Part shown: piece after piece, positions 9,220 through 18,111 of the stretch
Numbering within the stretch: the first letter of the stretch is position 1
Layout: each line of letters opens with the position of its first letter
Assembly (NCBI GenBank): GCA_963838835.1
Contig: CAWITA010000018.1
Location: 124,001 to 188,000 of the forward strand
Origin: Bog-473 sp963838835
Lineage (GTDB): Bacteria; Actinomycetota; Acidimicrobiia; Acidimicrobiales; RAAP-2
Direction of reading: 5' to 3'
DNA length: 64,000 nucleotides
Translations under genes and position numbers: made by a program
The notes under the pieces: generated by a model
Told to the model about the DNA's origin: nothing
Seen by the model: only the letters and a program-made list of their open reading frames with translations
The model's database searches: none

Positions 9220-10132
9220 CTAGGAACCGGTGAACGAGTCAGCGTCGTCGAACCCGGCACGCAACGCGGAGAACCGCCTCTCCACCGCGCTCCGGTTCTC
9301 GGGGTGGGTGAATATGAAGAAATGACCCGCCCGGATGGCATGGAGCACGCGGGCCGCGCACTCATCCGGGTACCGGGCGTATGAGGTGCGCGCCCCCGCC
9401 GAGTTCTTCTGCCTGTCCCCGACAGTGGCCTGGAACTCCGCCGAGGTCATCGGACCCCCGAAGGCCTCGGGACGGAACCTCGCAGAAGTTCTCGAAGATA
9501 CCCGTGTTTTCGTGGTGCGACGGGCAGAGTACGGAGACCCCGACACGCGTGCCACTCAACTCTGCCGCGAGTGTCTCCGAGATGGCAACAACGGCGTGCT
9601 TGGTGGCCATGTACCCCACCATGCCGCTCGGCTCCTCTGGGATCCGCAGGCCGAGTCGTATGCGATTGCCTTCGACGGCACCCGCGCCCACGACTCCCGC
9701 AAGCGACGACGTGTTGACAACGTGGCAGTCACGGCCACTCTGGAGCATCCGCGGTACGAAGGTCTGAATGCCATGCACGACCCCGAACAAGTTGACGTCG
9801 ACGATCCAGCGCCACCCGGGCTCCTCCGCTCGTAGCAACGGGCTGTAGGCGACGACCCCCGCATTGTTAACCAAGAGGCTGGCTCCACCGAGTTCGGCGT
9901 CCACGCGGTCCGCCAGCCGGACGACCGAGTCGCGACGGGTCACATCCACCTCCATCGCAACGGCCTGATCGCCGTGGTCTTCGATCTCACGGGCCACCCG
10001 CTCAGCCTCGTCCAAGCGGTTGTCGGCGATCACGGTGATCATTCCCTCCGACGAAAACCGTTCCGCCATCGCGCGTCCGAGTCCGCTCGCCGAGCCGGTG
10101 ACGACAGCCACTTCGCCTCCGAAATGTTCCAT
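9220..10132 (-). CDS. SDR family oxidoreductase, frameshifted
   Basis: Short-chain dehydrogenase with TGSASGLG at residues 12-19, LVNNAGVV, NTSSLAG and the YMATK catalytic block. The frame breaks near 9484-9490 after CPSHHENTGIFE. In the shifted frame the protein continues ARFRPEAFGGPMTSAEF and ends with AIRAGHFFIFTHPENR, a typical C-terminus of this SDR group. One extra base explains the break. The restored product is about 300 residues. It sits between an amidohydrolase (upstream) and an enoyl-CoA hydratase (downstream), all on the minus strand. A sequencing error is as likely as a mutation. Confidence 0.82.
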
Positions 10133-10387
10133 GGCTGCCAGTGTACGGAGCCTCTAGAACGTGTCGAAGGTTCACTCGGAAGCCGCGCGGCACCACGACC
10201 CCCTGGGCGCAACTCCCCCGGCCGTCTGACGTGCCCGAGGCTGACACACGGCGCGACCGGCTTCCGGATGCTCAAGAGACAACGAGTGCGCGCGACGATC
10301 CAAGACGCTGCCCTGGAGCTTGTTCACCACGTGATCCCGTTGGGGCGGATCCGGCCCTGCGGCGATTTCGGTTACCCCCCGACGCCT

Positions 10388-11638
10388 CTACCCGATGGGG
10401 GCGCGACGGAAGACCGAGCAGCAGGTCTCTTCCGGGTACTTCGGTCGCGACTCGAGCGGAAGAGGGGTCTCGAGCTGCACAACGGTGGGGCCGATCCGAT
10501 CGGCCACGGGACGGAGCTGGTCGAGATCGAATTGATACACCCGAGCGGCTCGGGCGGCCAAGAGCTCGTCGCGTTCGGGCTGTGGGAGATCACACAGGGT
10601 GGCACGGAGGGCTTCGACCGTGAAAGGGCCTGTACCCTCTGCATGAGGGATGTCCGCTCCCCACATCAAGTTGGGGAGCCCGGCGTCTCGCGCCGCACGC
10701 AGGTCGTGGGGCCCGGCGACGTAACAATTGCTGGCGAAGTACTCGCTCGGCGTTCTCCGGAGGTTGGCCAGCGCGTCCTTCACGTGCGGGTAGAACGGCG
10801 TTCCCGTGCCCATGTCCCGCAACGTGTACATCATGTCCATCTTGATCAGGTCGCGGGCGATCTCCGCTGCGCTCGCGATTTCCGTGGTGACGAAGCGAAG
10901 TTCGGGATGGCGTTCGAACACGCCGGCAAAGATGAGGTGACTGATCGCGCGGGACGTGTAGAACTGGATCTCCACAAAGTGGACGAGCTGCGAAGCTTCG
11001 CCCCCCTCGTAGACCGACTCGGTCGGCGCGGCTGCATGACGGTGAACAGGTAGATCCAACTCCGCGCATACCGCCCAAAGGGGGTCGTAGCTGGGGTAAT
11101 ACAGGTTCACCATCTTGAGCACGTGGTCCCCGGGGAGCAGCACGCCCCGTAGGCCGTTCTTCTTCGCCCTGCGGACCTCGGCCACGGCATCATCGATGTC
11201 GTCCAGGAAGACTTGCGCGAAGCCGGCACGACGCTCAGGCGCTTCGCTGCAGAAATCAGCCAGCCACCGATTGTGGGCACGTAGTCCGGCGAACCGCAGC
11301 TCGTACTCCTCGCGGCTCCGCGGGCCGGGTGAAGTCAAGACACCCGAGGGGTAGAAGGGCGGAGGAGTATTGGGGAAGAGGACCTCGGCCGCGATCCCCT
11401 GACTGTCGACGTAATCGAGGCGCAGCTGGCTGTCCCAGTTCAATGGCGTTGCCGCGGACGCGACGCCCGAGCGGTTGTTGACCGGCCGGTCCTGGTCGAG
11501 CTCCTCCGCCCATGCATCGTGAAAGTTGTTGGCCCACGGGTCGAAGTCCTCGTGATAGCGATGCTCCAAGTACGGCTTGTAGTCCCAGAGATCGGCGCCA
11601 CAGTGGCCGTCGGTCGAGATGACGATCTGATGTTGCAT
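10388..11638 (-). CDS. Amidohydrolase family 2 (ACMSD-like) protein
   Basis: 416-residue metal-dependent TIM barrel. The first metal motif is Asp10-x-His12 (STDGHCGAD). A strand holds LPVHRHAAAP, and the C-terminal motif is WGADIPHAEGTGP. Between them, GVFERHPELRFVTTEI is the conserved FERHPxLR block shared by all complete paralogs here. It begins the block amidohydrolase, SDR, enoyl-CoA hydratase on the minus strand, and is divergent from the P450 at 11972. A C-C hydrolase or decarboxylase role is inferred; the substrate is unknown. Confidence 0.87.
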   Translation of the reverse strand: MQHQIVISTDGHCGADLWDYKPYLEHRYHEDFDPWANNFHDAWAEELDQDRPVNNRSGVASAATPLNWDSQLRLDYVDSQGIAAEVLFPNTPPPFYPSGVLTSPGPRSREEYELRFAGLRAHNRWLADFCSEAPERRAGFAQVFLDDIDDAVAEVRRAKKNGLRGVLLPGDHVLKMVNLYYPSYDPLWAVCAELDLPVHRHAAAPTESVYEGGEASQLVHFVEIQFYTSRAISHLIFAGVFERHPELRFVTTEIASAAEIARDLIKMDMMYTLRDMGTGTPFYPHVKDALANLRRTPSEYFASNCYVAGPHDLRAARDAGLPNLMWGADIPHAEGTGPFTVEALRATLCDLPQPERDELLAARAARVYQFDLDQLRPVADRIGPTVVQLETPLPLESRPKYPEETCCSVFRRAPIG

Positions 11639-11971
11639 GGCCAGGACCGATACTTTCTCTGCTCACCCGGTGTCGGAATCCTGCGGGGCCCCTCGGACAC
11701 GAGATGCTAACCCCACGGACTGTGGCGCGGGACTGTCCAAGTGAGCCCTGTCCGTCCAAGTGAGGACGCCTCTCGCTGTTCGCTCGATCACGAGCCCAGC
11801 AACCGCGAAACCGCGCCGACCGGTTCGCCGCCCGGTCGTCTCCGAAACTGTGACGCGGCAACCTCGGCGGGCGCCAGGCAAACGGAGCGAGCATGGCTCC
11901 GCCTTCTCGCTCTCTCCTACAATGGTCTGTACCCCGGCGGAGGCCTTCGCCGGACGAGGAGGGCCACTCGT
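11639..11971. other. Divergent intergenic region (333 bp)
   Basis: The gap separates the divergent amidohydrolase and P450 genes and should hold both promoters. Apart from the direct repeat at 11735-11764 and the P450 ribosome site (GAGGAGGG), I see no gene or clear promoter hexamers. Confidence 0.4.
11735..11764. repeat. Direct repeat, possible regulator site
   Basis: GTCCAAGTGAG occurs twice, at 11735-11745 and 11754-11764, spaced 19 bp start to start, in the divergent promoter region of the amidohydrolase and P450. Two exact 11-mers at about two helical turns suit cooperative protein binding, but no regulator gene is nearby. Confidence 0.4.
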
Positions 11972-13174
11972 ATGACGATGACGGGCACCGATGTCTACTA
12001 CGACATGTACGACCGAAAAATCTACGCCTCGCCGTACGAGACCTTCCGCAGGCTGCGCAACGAGGCACCGGTCTACTACAACGAGAAATACAACTTCTAT
12101 GCATTGAGCCAACATGCCGACCTGGCGCGTGTGCTCACCGATCGGGAGACGTTTATCTCCAGTAAGGGCGGCGTGTATCACATCATCGCAGCCCGCGACC
12201 TCGAACTGCCCCCCGGTCTCTTCATCTTCGAGGACCCGCCGGAACACACGATGCACCGGAGCCTCGTCTCGCGCCTCTTCACCCCCCGGGCCGTCTCCGG
12301 GCTCGAGGTACAGATCCGTGAGCTGTGTGCCGAAATCGTCGAAGGGCTCGTCGGACAGGATCGCTTCGATTTCATGCGGGACTTCGCGCTTCAACTACCC
12401 GTGCAGGTCATCGGGATGCTCGTCGGCGTCCCCAAGGCGGACCAGGCCTCATTGCTCGAGACCTTCCAGCGGAATCTTCACGACCTGAAGGAGGATCTTG
12501 AGACAGAACAGTTGATCGGGATCACGGAGGCGGCGGCGTGGTTCAACGAGTACCTCGACTGGCGGGAGAAGAACCCCACCAACGACGTCATGTCACAGCT
12601 CCTGAACGTCGAATTCGAGGACGAGACAGGCACAAAGCGGAAGCTCCGCCGGGAGGAGACCGTCACCTATCTGACGCTCATCACGAGCGCGGGCAGCGAC
12701 ACGACAGCGACCGCGATCAGCTGGGCGGGCTCCCTCCTGAGCGACCATCCGGATCAGCGACGCGAGCTGATCGACCACCCTGAACTGATCTCCAACGCCG
12801 TCGAGGAGGTTCTCCGTTGCGAACCTCCTTCGTATCATTTCTGTCGTTGGGTCACGAAGGATGTCGAATTCCACGATCGGGTCATTCCCGCCGACAGCAT
12901 CCTCGTCATGGTCCCGCCCGCGGCCAACCGGGACGAACGCAAATGGGATGATCCGGACCGCTTCGACATCCACCGCGAGCCCAACCAGATCTTCACGTTC
13001 AGCTTCGGTCCCCATTTCTGCCTGGGTGCCAACCTGGCCCGCCTCGAGGCACGGATCGCACTCGAGACGATCCTGCCACGAATCCCCGAATGGACCGTTG
13101 ACAAGGAGCAATCGGAGCTGACCGGAGGGATCGACACCCGCGGTTGGGCTCGCCTCCCCGTCGACATCCCCTAA
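11972..13174 (+). CDS. Cytochrome P450
   Basis: Soluble bacterial P450 of 400 residues that hydroxylates or otherwise oxidises a small molecule using electrons from a ferredoxin. The I-helix oxygen-binding block is TSAGSDTTATAISW, the K-helix ExxR is EVLR, and the heme-thiolate loop is FSFGPHFCLGANLARLEARI with the Cys ligand. The ATG at 11972 has GAGGAGGG upstream; the frame is open to 11741 but is not P450-like there. It is the only plus-strand gene between minus-strand blocks, divergent from an amidohydrolase. Candidate electron donors are the ferredoxin at 30916 and the Rieske protein at 3636 (inference). Confidence 0.93.
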   Translation: MTMTGTDVYYDMYDRKIYASPYETFRRLRNEAPVYYNEKYNFYALSQHADLARVLTDRETFISSKGGVYHIIAARDLELPPGLFIFEDPPEHTMHRSLVSRLFTPRAVSGLEVQIRELCAEIVEGLVGQDRFDFMRDFALQLPVQVIGMLVGVPKADQASLLETFQRNLHDLKEDLETEQLIGITEAAAWFNEYLDWREKNPTNDVMSQLLNVEFEDETGTKRKLRREETVTYLTLITSAGSDTTATAISWAGSLLSDHPDQRRELIDHPELISNAVEEVLRCEPPSYHFCRWVTKDVEFHDRVIPADSILVMVPPAANRDERKWDDPDRFDIHREPNQIFTFSFGPHFCLGANLARLEARIALETILPRIPEWTVDKEQSELTGGIDTRGWARLPVDIP

Positions 13175-13261
13175 AGGCCGAAGACCCGGGCCGCCATATC
13201 AGGGGCGGACGACGCAGGCCCACGGCGTTTCGGTGGCTGCGACGTCCGTAGGGGCAATCGG

Positions 13262-13743
13262 TTACTGACTCGGGGGTTGTTCGGGTAGCTGACCCTCGAG
13301 AACGTCGACGCTCAGCCGGGTCTGCACGGTGGACCGCATGCGCCACCCATCGCTCGTGCGGACATATTCGTCGTGGTAGTAGCCCGCGCCGCGAAATTTG
13401 ATGGGCTGACCATTTCCAGGCAGAGTGACGTGATCCTGCATGGCCCAGATGCCCTTCGCGGTGTCCGCACCAGTGAAGACGATCTCAGGTGTGTGACAGT
13501 GGTGCGCCGTTGTCGCGCCATCCAGGCTCTTCGACACGGCGGACACGACTTGGTCACGTCCCTCCTGCACCGACCGTGGCTCTCCAAGCGGTAATCCTCC
13601 ATCAGGACCTCGTTCTTCCCCGTGTCCCAGTCTTTGGTGTCCACACATCTGGCGTAGAGTCCTCTGAGGCGCTTGATCTCCTCGAGATCCTCCAACTGCC
13701 GCAGCCGGTCCTTTAGGCGCTGCCATTCGCCGTCGGCCTCCAT
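13262..13743 (-). CDS. SnoaL-like / NTF2-fold protein, frameshifted
   Basis: Paralog of the SnoaL gene at 16638. It begins MEADGEWQRLKDRL and has EEIKRLRGLYARCVDTKDWD, matching the paralog's DTKDWD block. The frame breaks near 13577. The second frame continues RSVQEGRDQVVSAV, then TTAHHCHTPEIVF and GIWAMQDHVTL, again parallel to the paralog's GVTTHHGHMPEITL and GIWAMFDYVQT. One missing base would fuse the two parts (about 160 residues). The ATG at 13743 has GAGGTC upstream. It lies 71 bp downstream of the TauD-like gene on the same strand and is convergent with the P450. Confidence 0.78.
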
Positions 13744-13814
13744 GTCGACCTCACTCGCTCTCTGCGGATGATCGCGTCCACGCGGTCGGTGCCCGAAGCC
13801 GAGATCCCGTGGTC

Positions 13815-14690
13815 CTACCCAGCCCGGCTGAAGCGCGGCGTCTCTGTCACGGTGGCTGACCTCCTGGGAACTGGCGCGATGACCTTCCGGAGCGTGCGTG
13901 CCGGTCCCTCCAAGCTGACATTGGGGCGAGCGTGCTGCACAGCCAAGTTGTCCCAAAGAACCAGGTCGCCTTTTCTCCAGTCATGCTGCCACGAATGGGC
14001 AGGGTCGTAGAGGTACGAGAACAGGGTCTCGAGAAGCTCCTCGCTCTCCTCCGATGGGAGCCCGACGATTTCCCGAGTCATCATCTGAGACACGTAGAGC
14101 ATCGTCCGACCCGTGCGCGGGTGTCGGAACCCAACGGGCTTCGTCGTCGACCGTACCTCGGTACGGATCGGGTTGAGCAGTTCCTCCGTATTGCCGCCTC
14201 GTCGTTGCTGGCCCGTCACATGGACCGCGCTCAGACCTTCGAGCCGCGTCCGTAGATCGTCCGGAAGCCGCGCCCATGCAGCGGTGGTGCAGCAAAAGAC
14301 GGTCGGCACGGACGGCTGCTCGACGTCGATGCCATAGAGCGACAGAAGCTCCATCGGGTTTTCACCCCACATCATGTCAGAGTGAAAAAGCAGACTCCCG
14401 TACGGCGCGTTTCCGTTCTCGTCCCGGTTCGAGACATTGGTCGGGTAGAGATGGGCGAACCGGTCCAGCCCCGAGCGGTCAGATGGCACATCACCGCCGG
14501 CGAGAATCCCTGCGAGGGCCATCTGGTCATCCGCGGTCACCTCGACGTCCCGGAATACCAGGGCCCCCCGATTGTCGAAAGCCTCACGCAAGCGGCGACG
14601 GTCATCCTCATCAAGCGTGTTGTGAACGTCGAGACCCCGGACCTCAGCGGCGAACTCGGGTCTGATCTCGTCGATGACAAACTCGGTCAC
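13815..14690 (-). CDS. TauD/TfdA family Fe(II)/2-oxoglutarate dioxygenase
   Basis: 291-residue non-heme iron dioxygenase, which would hydroxylate a substrate with decarboxylation of 2-oxoglutarate. The iron triad is visible as His103-x-Asp105 (LLFHSDMMW) and distal His253 (NLAVQHARP). Arg265 or Arg268 (PARTLRKV) would bind the 2-oxoglutarate carboxylate. The GTG at 14690 is chosen because GGAGG lies 7 nt upstream and the family N-terminus (TEFVIDEIRPEFAAEV) starts there. It is followed by a SnoaL-fold gene. Related enzymes cleave taurine, aryloxyacetates or alkyl sulfates; the substrate here is unknown. Confidence 0.9.
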   Translation of the reverse strand: MTEFVIDEIRPEFAAEVRGLDVHNTLDEDDRRRLREAFDNRGALVFRDVEVTADDQMALAGILAGGDVPSDRSGLDRFAHLYPTNVSNRDENGNAPYGSLLFHSDMMWGENPMELLSLYGIDVEQPSVPTVFCCTTAAWARLPDDLRTRLEGLSAVHVTGQQRRGGNTEELLNPIRTEVRSTTKPVGFRHPRTGRTMLYVSQMMTREIVGLPSEESEELLETLFSYLYDPAHSWQHDWRKGDLVLWDNLAVQHARPNVSLEGPARTLRKVIAPVPRRSATVTETPRFSRAG

Positions 14691-15181
14691 GTTCCGACCT
14701 CCGTCCCTTATGACAACGGCTCGACCCACCCATCGTCCCACACCGCCGGACCTCGGAGGGCAGGTGGCACGCCTCGCCATCCCGCCTCCAAGATGATGAA
14801 AATGCTCCGACCGGCTGCGACGAGTTGGTCGTCGGCCTCCAGTTTTCGACTAATCCGCGAGGCGGATCCGGCAGAACTCGATGAATTGGTCCTGACGAGG
14901 CAGGCCCGGAGGGATGCATCACAGTCCGAGCACGGGGTCGGCGTACAGCCGCGAGCTCGCCAACGCATAGCCCGAAATGTTCGGCAATGTCCGACGCGGA
15001 AGCCGACTGCGCACACATCGGATCCGAAAGGACCAGAGGATGGAGCGACCGCTGGGGTGCCACCGCGGCCGGCGGGTCTCGGCAGTAAACTCTTCTCGTT
15101 CCACCGACCTGGCGTATCGATCAGTTGTCCAACTGAGGAATTTCCTCTTGGGCGCGCACCAGCGCCATCCTGCGGCCTGGC
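14691..15181. other. Long intergenic region (491 bp)
   Basis: This gap lies between the TauD-like gene and the ABC binding-protein gene, both on the minus strand. Frames on both strands are open in places but show no family motif or ribosome site. It may hold the promoter of the TauD-SnoaL pair; nothing more can be supported. Confidence 0.3.
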
Positions 15182-16417
15182 CTAGCTCGACGCCGTCTTC
15201 GTCCCCGAGATGTCCGTGCCGCAAGTGGGCGAACTCTGCGTGGGGACGAAGCCCTTCTTTTCAGCCCGCAGCGTCCACACGCAGATCGGCAGGTCGTGCC
15301 CGAAGACGGTCGAGAAGTTGATCGTGTTGGGGAGCAGGCCGTTGCCGTTGTAGCTCTTGATGCTGCGGATCGACGTGATCACGGTTGCACGCGTCGGGTT
15401 CGGGCCCGCCCCCTCGAGGCCCTTGATCATGAGGTCTGCGCCCAGCCAACCGTTGGACTCGGAGAAGCTCGGGAAATCGGCGCTGGTGTAGTGGTCGTAC
15501 TTCTCGAGCGCTGCCTGCATCTGTCGGGTACCAGCATCGGGGAGCTGGAACGGACGGACCTCGTCCTCGAAGATTGCCCCCTGGACCCCGGACCAGGCCG
15601 GGCTGTTGATCAGGCTTGAGCTGTATCCCACCGGTAGGGCGTCCACCTTGAGATTGATCCCGGCCTCCTTGTAGGCCTCGGTCAGCGCGATGTCACTGGC
15701 GTTGTCGAGATTGGGCCACAGCGCGTTGACGTCGTCCTGCTTGGCGATGAGCGCGGCGGCGGTGAAGTTGACGCTCCCGAACGGGACGGAGGCGTCGTTG
15801 ACCGGGGTCGTGCCCCCGACGCGACCGAAGGACTCTGAGACGGTGGTGTTGGCTCGCACCGAGTCCGGCGAGATCCCGATGGCATAGGTAGCGAGCTTGG
15901 TGGCACCGTACTGCTTGAGTATCTTCCCGTACACCGTGTTGACCGGATAGGAGGGGTTCAAGCTGCCATAGACCGATGCGAACATGTTCGTGTAGGGCTG
16001 CTCACCCCACTCGGGTCCATCGGAGTCGTCACCAGTGACGGGCACCCCCGCCTGCTGCGCATACTTGGCGGCCAGGAAGAACACCGGGGATTCGGACACG
16101 ATGCCGATGACTCCCTTTGAGATCGCTTCCTGCACGTCCGTCGCGATCACGGTCGGACTCGTCTGATCGTCGAGGACAAGGGGGACCAGTTTGTGCCCGT
16201 TCACGCCACCCTGCGCGTTCTGCTCGTCGAGCCTCGCGTCGAACGCCCCGGCGGCCCCCACGTCCTGGGAGGCCGCTGCGCCCGTCTCGGACGTGATCAG
16301 GGCGATGGTGATCGGCGCCGGCGCGGCGGCGGCCGGCCTCGACGCGCCCCACACGAGGACCGGAGCCAACATGGAGACCGCCAAGGTCGCGACGAACGTG
16401 ATGCGAGACATGGACAT
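15182..16417 (-). CDS. ABC transporter substrate-binding protein (branched-chain amino acid/LivJ type)
   Basis: 411-residue exported binding protein of the periplasmic-binding fold type I, Leu/Ile/Val family, which in catabolic clusters often binds aromatic acids or other carboxylates. The signal peptide has hydrophobic residues 7-24 and ends in an Ala-rich AAAAPAP cleavage region. No lipobox Cys is visible. The family start ITIALITSETG and the block NAQGGVNGHKLVPLVLDDQ are clear. The ATG at 16417 has GGGGGAG upstream. No permease or ATPase gene accompanies it, so the rest of the transporter must lie elsewhere, or the protein serves as a sensor (inference). Confidence 0.9.
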   Translation of the reverse strand: MSMSRITFVATLAVSMLAPVLVWGASRPAAAAPAPITIALITSETGAAASQDVGAAGAFDARLDEQNAQGGVNGHKLVPLVLDDQTSPTVIATDVQEAISKGVIGIVSESPVFFLAAKYAQQAGVPVTGDDSDGPEWGEQPYTNMFASVYGSLNPSYPVNTVYGKILKQYGATKLATYAIGISPDSVRANTTVSESFGRVGGTTPVNDASVPFGSVNFTAAALIAKQDDVNALWPNLDNASDIALTEAYKEAGINLKVDALPVGYSSSLINSPAWSGVQGAIFEDEVRPFQLPDAGTRQMQAALEKYDHYTSADFPSFSESNGWLGADLMIKGLEGAGPNPTRATVITSIRSIKSYNGNGLLPNTINFSTVFGHDLPICVWTLRAEKKGFVPTQSSPTCGTDISGTKTASS

Positions 16418-16474
16418 ACTCTCCCCCGGGCTCCTTTGAGATGGAACATGTATGAGTCGGGGACGATCATCGTC

Positions 16475-16490
16475 TATTTGAAATACAAAT
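16475..16490. promoter_or_regulatory. AT-rich inverted repeat upstream of the ABC binding-protein gene
   Basis: ATTTG-AAATA-CAAAT forms a 5-bp inverted repeat in a short AT-rich island, unusual in this GC-rich window, about 60 bp upstream of the binding-protein start. It is a candidate promoter or operator. Confidence 0.35.
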
Positions 16491-16576
16491 GCAACGCGGG
16501 CAAAAGTGCGATCGCCGCCCCCTTACCTGTTCACGGGGCCGTGTCACCGACAGGGTGGACACTGCAGAATCTCTGA

Positions 16577-16592
16577 GTTGTCAGAAGACAAC
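16577..16592. terminator. Hairpin after the P450-SnoaL operon
   Basis: Perfect 6-bp stem GTTGTC/GACAAC with loop AGAA, 46 bp past the end of the SnoaL gene in the minus-strand direction. It could end the GTGA-coupled operon or act as an operator for the binding-protein gene. Confidence 0.3.
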
Positions 16593-16637
16593 AGACACGG
16601 GATAACACTGAACATGGTGCGCGTCAGGGAGTAGCCG

Positions 16638-17096
16638 TCATCTCCCGTCGTCCCCCGAACGAGCCAGATGGTCGATGCGCAGTCGGACATTCCGTTTTGA
16701 ACTGATCCGCCATCTTCCGTCAGGGCCTTTTCGGTACGTCTCGTAGTAGTGCCCGTAACCCTGAATGTTCAGTGGACCGCTCGGCAGGTCGGTTTGCACG
16801 TAGTCGAACATGGCCCAAATCCCCTCCGCCTCGTTGTCGCTGAGCAGGGTGATTTCGGGCATGTGCCCGTGGTGGGTGGTGACGCCCGCGCCGAGCGCCG
16901 ACTTGAGGTCGGCAAAGTACTCTTCGTTCGAGACGGCCGCCGTTACCGATGATTCCAGAGGAAGGTAGTGGAGGCAATCCTCCGTGAAGAGGGCCTCGAA
17001 CGCATCCCAATCCTTGGTATCGAGGTATCGGAAGTAACGAGCTTTCAATTGCTTGATCTGCTCGATGTCCCACAACTGCTCCACCGAAGCTGTCAC
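16638..17096 (-). CDS. SnoaL-like / NTF2-fold protein
   Basis: 152-residue SnoaL-fold protein. It has EQIKQLKARYFRYLDTKDWD, FEALFTEDCLHYLP, TTHHGHMPEITLL and GIWAMFDYVQ, ending with WRISSKRNVRLRID, the usual last strand. Family members isomerise, dehydrate or cyclise, and some are structural. The GTG start at 17096 overlaps the stop of the upstream hydroxyacid dehydrogenase as GTGA, so translation is probably coupled. It is the last gene of the P450-led operon. It is paralogous to the frameshifted gene at 13262. Confidence 0.85.
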   Translation of the reverse strand: MTASVEQLWDIEQIKQLKARYFRYLDTKDWDAFEALFTEDCLHYLPLESSVTAAVSNEEYFADLKSALGAGVTTHHGHMPEITLLSDNEAEGIWAMFDYVQTDLPSGPLNIQGYGHYYETYRKGPDGRWRISSKRNVRLRIDHLARSGDDGR

Positions 17097-17926
17097 GTCT
17101 GCCCTCCCATGGAATCGGCCACCCGTCCCAGCACTCCCAACTCGATCTCTCGTTCGATGGCGACTCGCATCACCGTTTCCACATCCTTCCGGATGAAACG
17201 GCCCGCCGCGTGGTCCAGCGCCTCAGAACCACCGAAGCTGGTAACCATTCCCAATGCTCGACTGTCACCGCTCCCGTGTCGGATCGCCTCCATCGTCTCG
17301 ACGGTAGGGAGCCCCACCTGACTCAGGACTCGCTCGGCCGCTGAGACCAGCGTCAAGTTCGCGGCGAACAACGCATTGTTGACGAGCTTCACCCACTGGC
17401 CATCTCCGACCTTCCCGACATGGATCACAGGGTGGGCATACGACCGGATGATCGGATGGACCGTCTGCAGGAGATCCGCCCTTCCGCCGACCCACAGAGT
17501 CAGGTGCCCCTCGCTGATGTCAGTCGGGCTTCCGCTGAGGGCTGCATCCACGACACCCACTCCGTTGGGTTCGCTGTGCTCCTCCATCGAACGCACTGTG
17601 TTCGGATCACAGGTCGTGTGGTTGATCAGAATGGACCCAGGAGATAGATGGCCGAGCAAGCCGTCGTGTCCCAGACACACATCCCGCACTTGAGCGTCGT
17701 CGTACACGCACACGATGACGACGTCACAAGTGTCGGCCATACCCTTCAAGGACTCCGCTCGAGCGGCACCAAGATTCATCAGAGCGGCCGCGACCTCTGC
17801 TCGGCGAGCGTGGAACACCACGCGCTCGCCTCGGTCGAGAAGCCGGCGGGCGATCGGAAACCCCATCTGGCCGACACCGACGATTCCGACCGACGACGGC
17901 CGCACCCTTCGTTCGGGACCCGTCAC
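17093..17926 (-). CDS. NAD(P)-dependent beta-hydroxyacid dehydrogenase (3-hydroxyisobutyrate dehydrogenase family)
   Basis: 277-residue two-domain oxidoreductase. The Rossmann motif GIVGVGQMG is at 14-22. The substrate-binding block DAALSGSPTDISEGHLTLWVGG corresponds to the family's DAPVSGG...A..G.L. The catalytic Lys180 is followed by Asn183/Asn184 (KLVNNALF). It would interconvert a 3-hydroxy acid and its semialdehyde, or reduce an imine in the related imine-reductase branch. The GTG at 17926 overlaps the stop of the 62-codon gene as GTGA, and its own stop overlaps the SnoaL start the same way. Confidence 0.88.
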   Translation of the reverse strand: MTGPERRVRPSSVGIVGVGQMGFPIARRLLDRGERVVFHARRAEVAAALMNLGAARAESLKGMADTCDVVIVCVYDDAQVRDVCLGHDGLLGHLSPGSILINHTTCDPNTVRSMEEHSEPNGVGVVDAALSGSPTDISEGHLTLWVGGRADLLQTVHPIIRSYAHPVIHVGKVGDGQWVKLVNNALFAANLTLVSAAERVLSQVGLPTVETMEAIRHGSGDSRALGMVTSFGGSEALDHAAGRFIRKDVETVMRVAIEREIELGVLGRVADSMGGQT

Positions 17927-18111
17927 TCCAAAGGTTGCACGTTGTAGCCGTCCGGGTCGCGTCGGTGGGAAGGCCAGCCGTTCGAGAACTCGTGAGAGTG
18001 GGGCGTCAACTCGAATGCGAACGCTGTTCCCACCCTGTTCAACTGGTCACCCTCCGTGATGGGAACAGCCCCCGGAGCGGCACCGGGCACACCAGGACGG
18101 AGGCAGCTCAC
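17923..18111 (-). CDS. Small unknown protein (62 residues) in the P450 operon
   Basis: Starts with GTG at 18111, overlapping the P450 stop as GTGA, and ends in a TGA overlapping the next GTG as GTGA. The fit on both sides is the main evidence that it is translated. The product begins VSCLRPGVPGAAPGAVPITE and contains FAFELTPHSHEFSNGWPSHR. It has one Cys only, no membrane segment and no iron-sulfur motif, so it is not the small ferredoxin often found after P450 genes. The His/Trp/Asn-rich middle suggests a folded or metal-binding element (speculative). I do not recognise the family. Confidence 0.5.
   Translation of the reverse strand: MSCLRPGVPGAAPGAVPITEGDQLNRVGTAFAFELTPHSHEFSNGWPSHRRDPDGYNVQPLE

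Noticed and set aside
17923..18111. Small frame after the P450 as a ferredoxin
   Set aside because: It has one Cys and no CxxxxxC...CP pattern, so it is listed as unknown instead.
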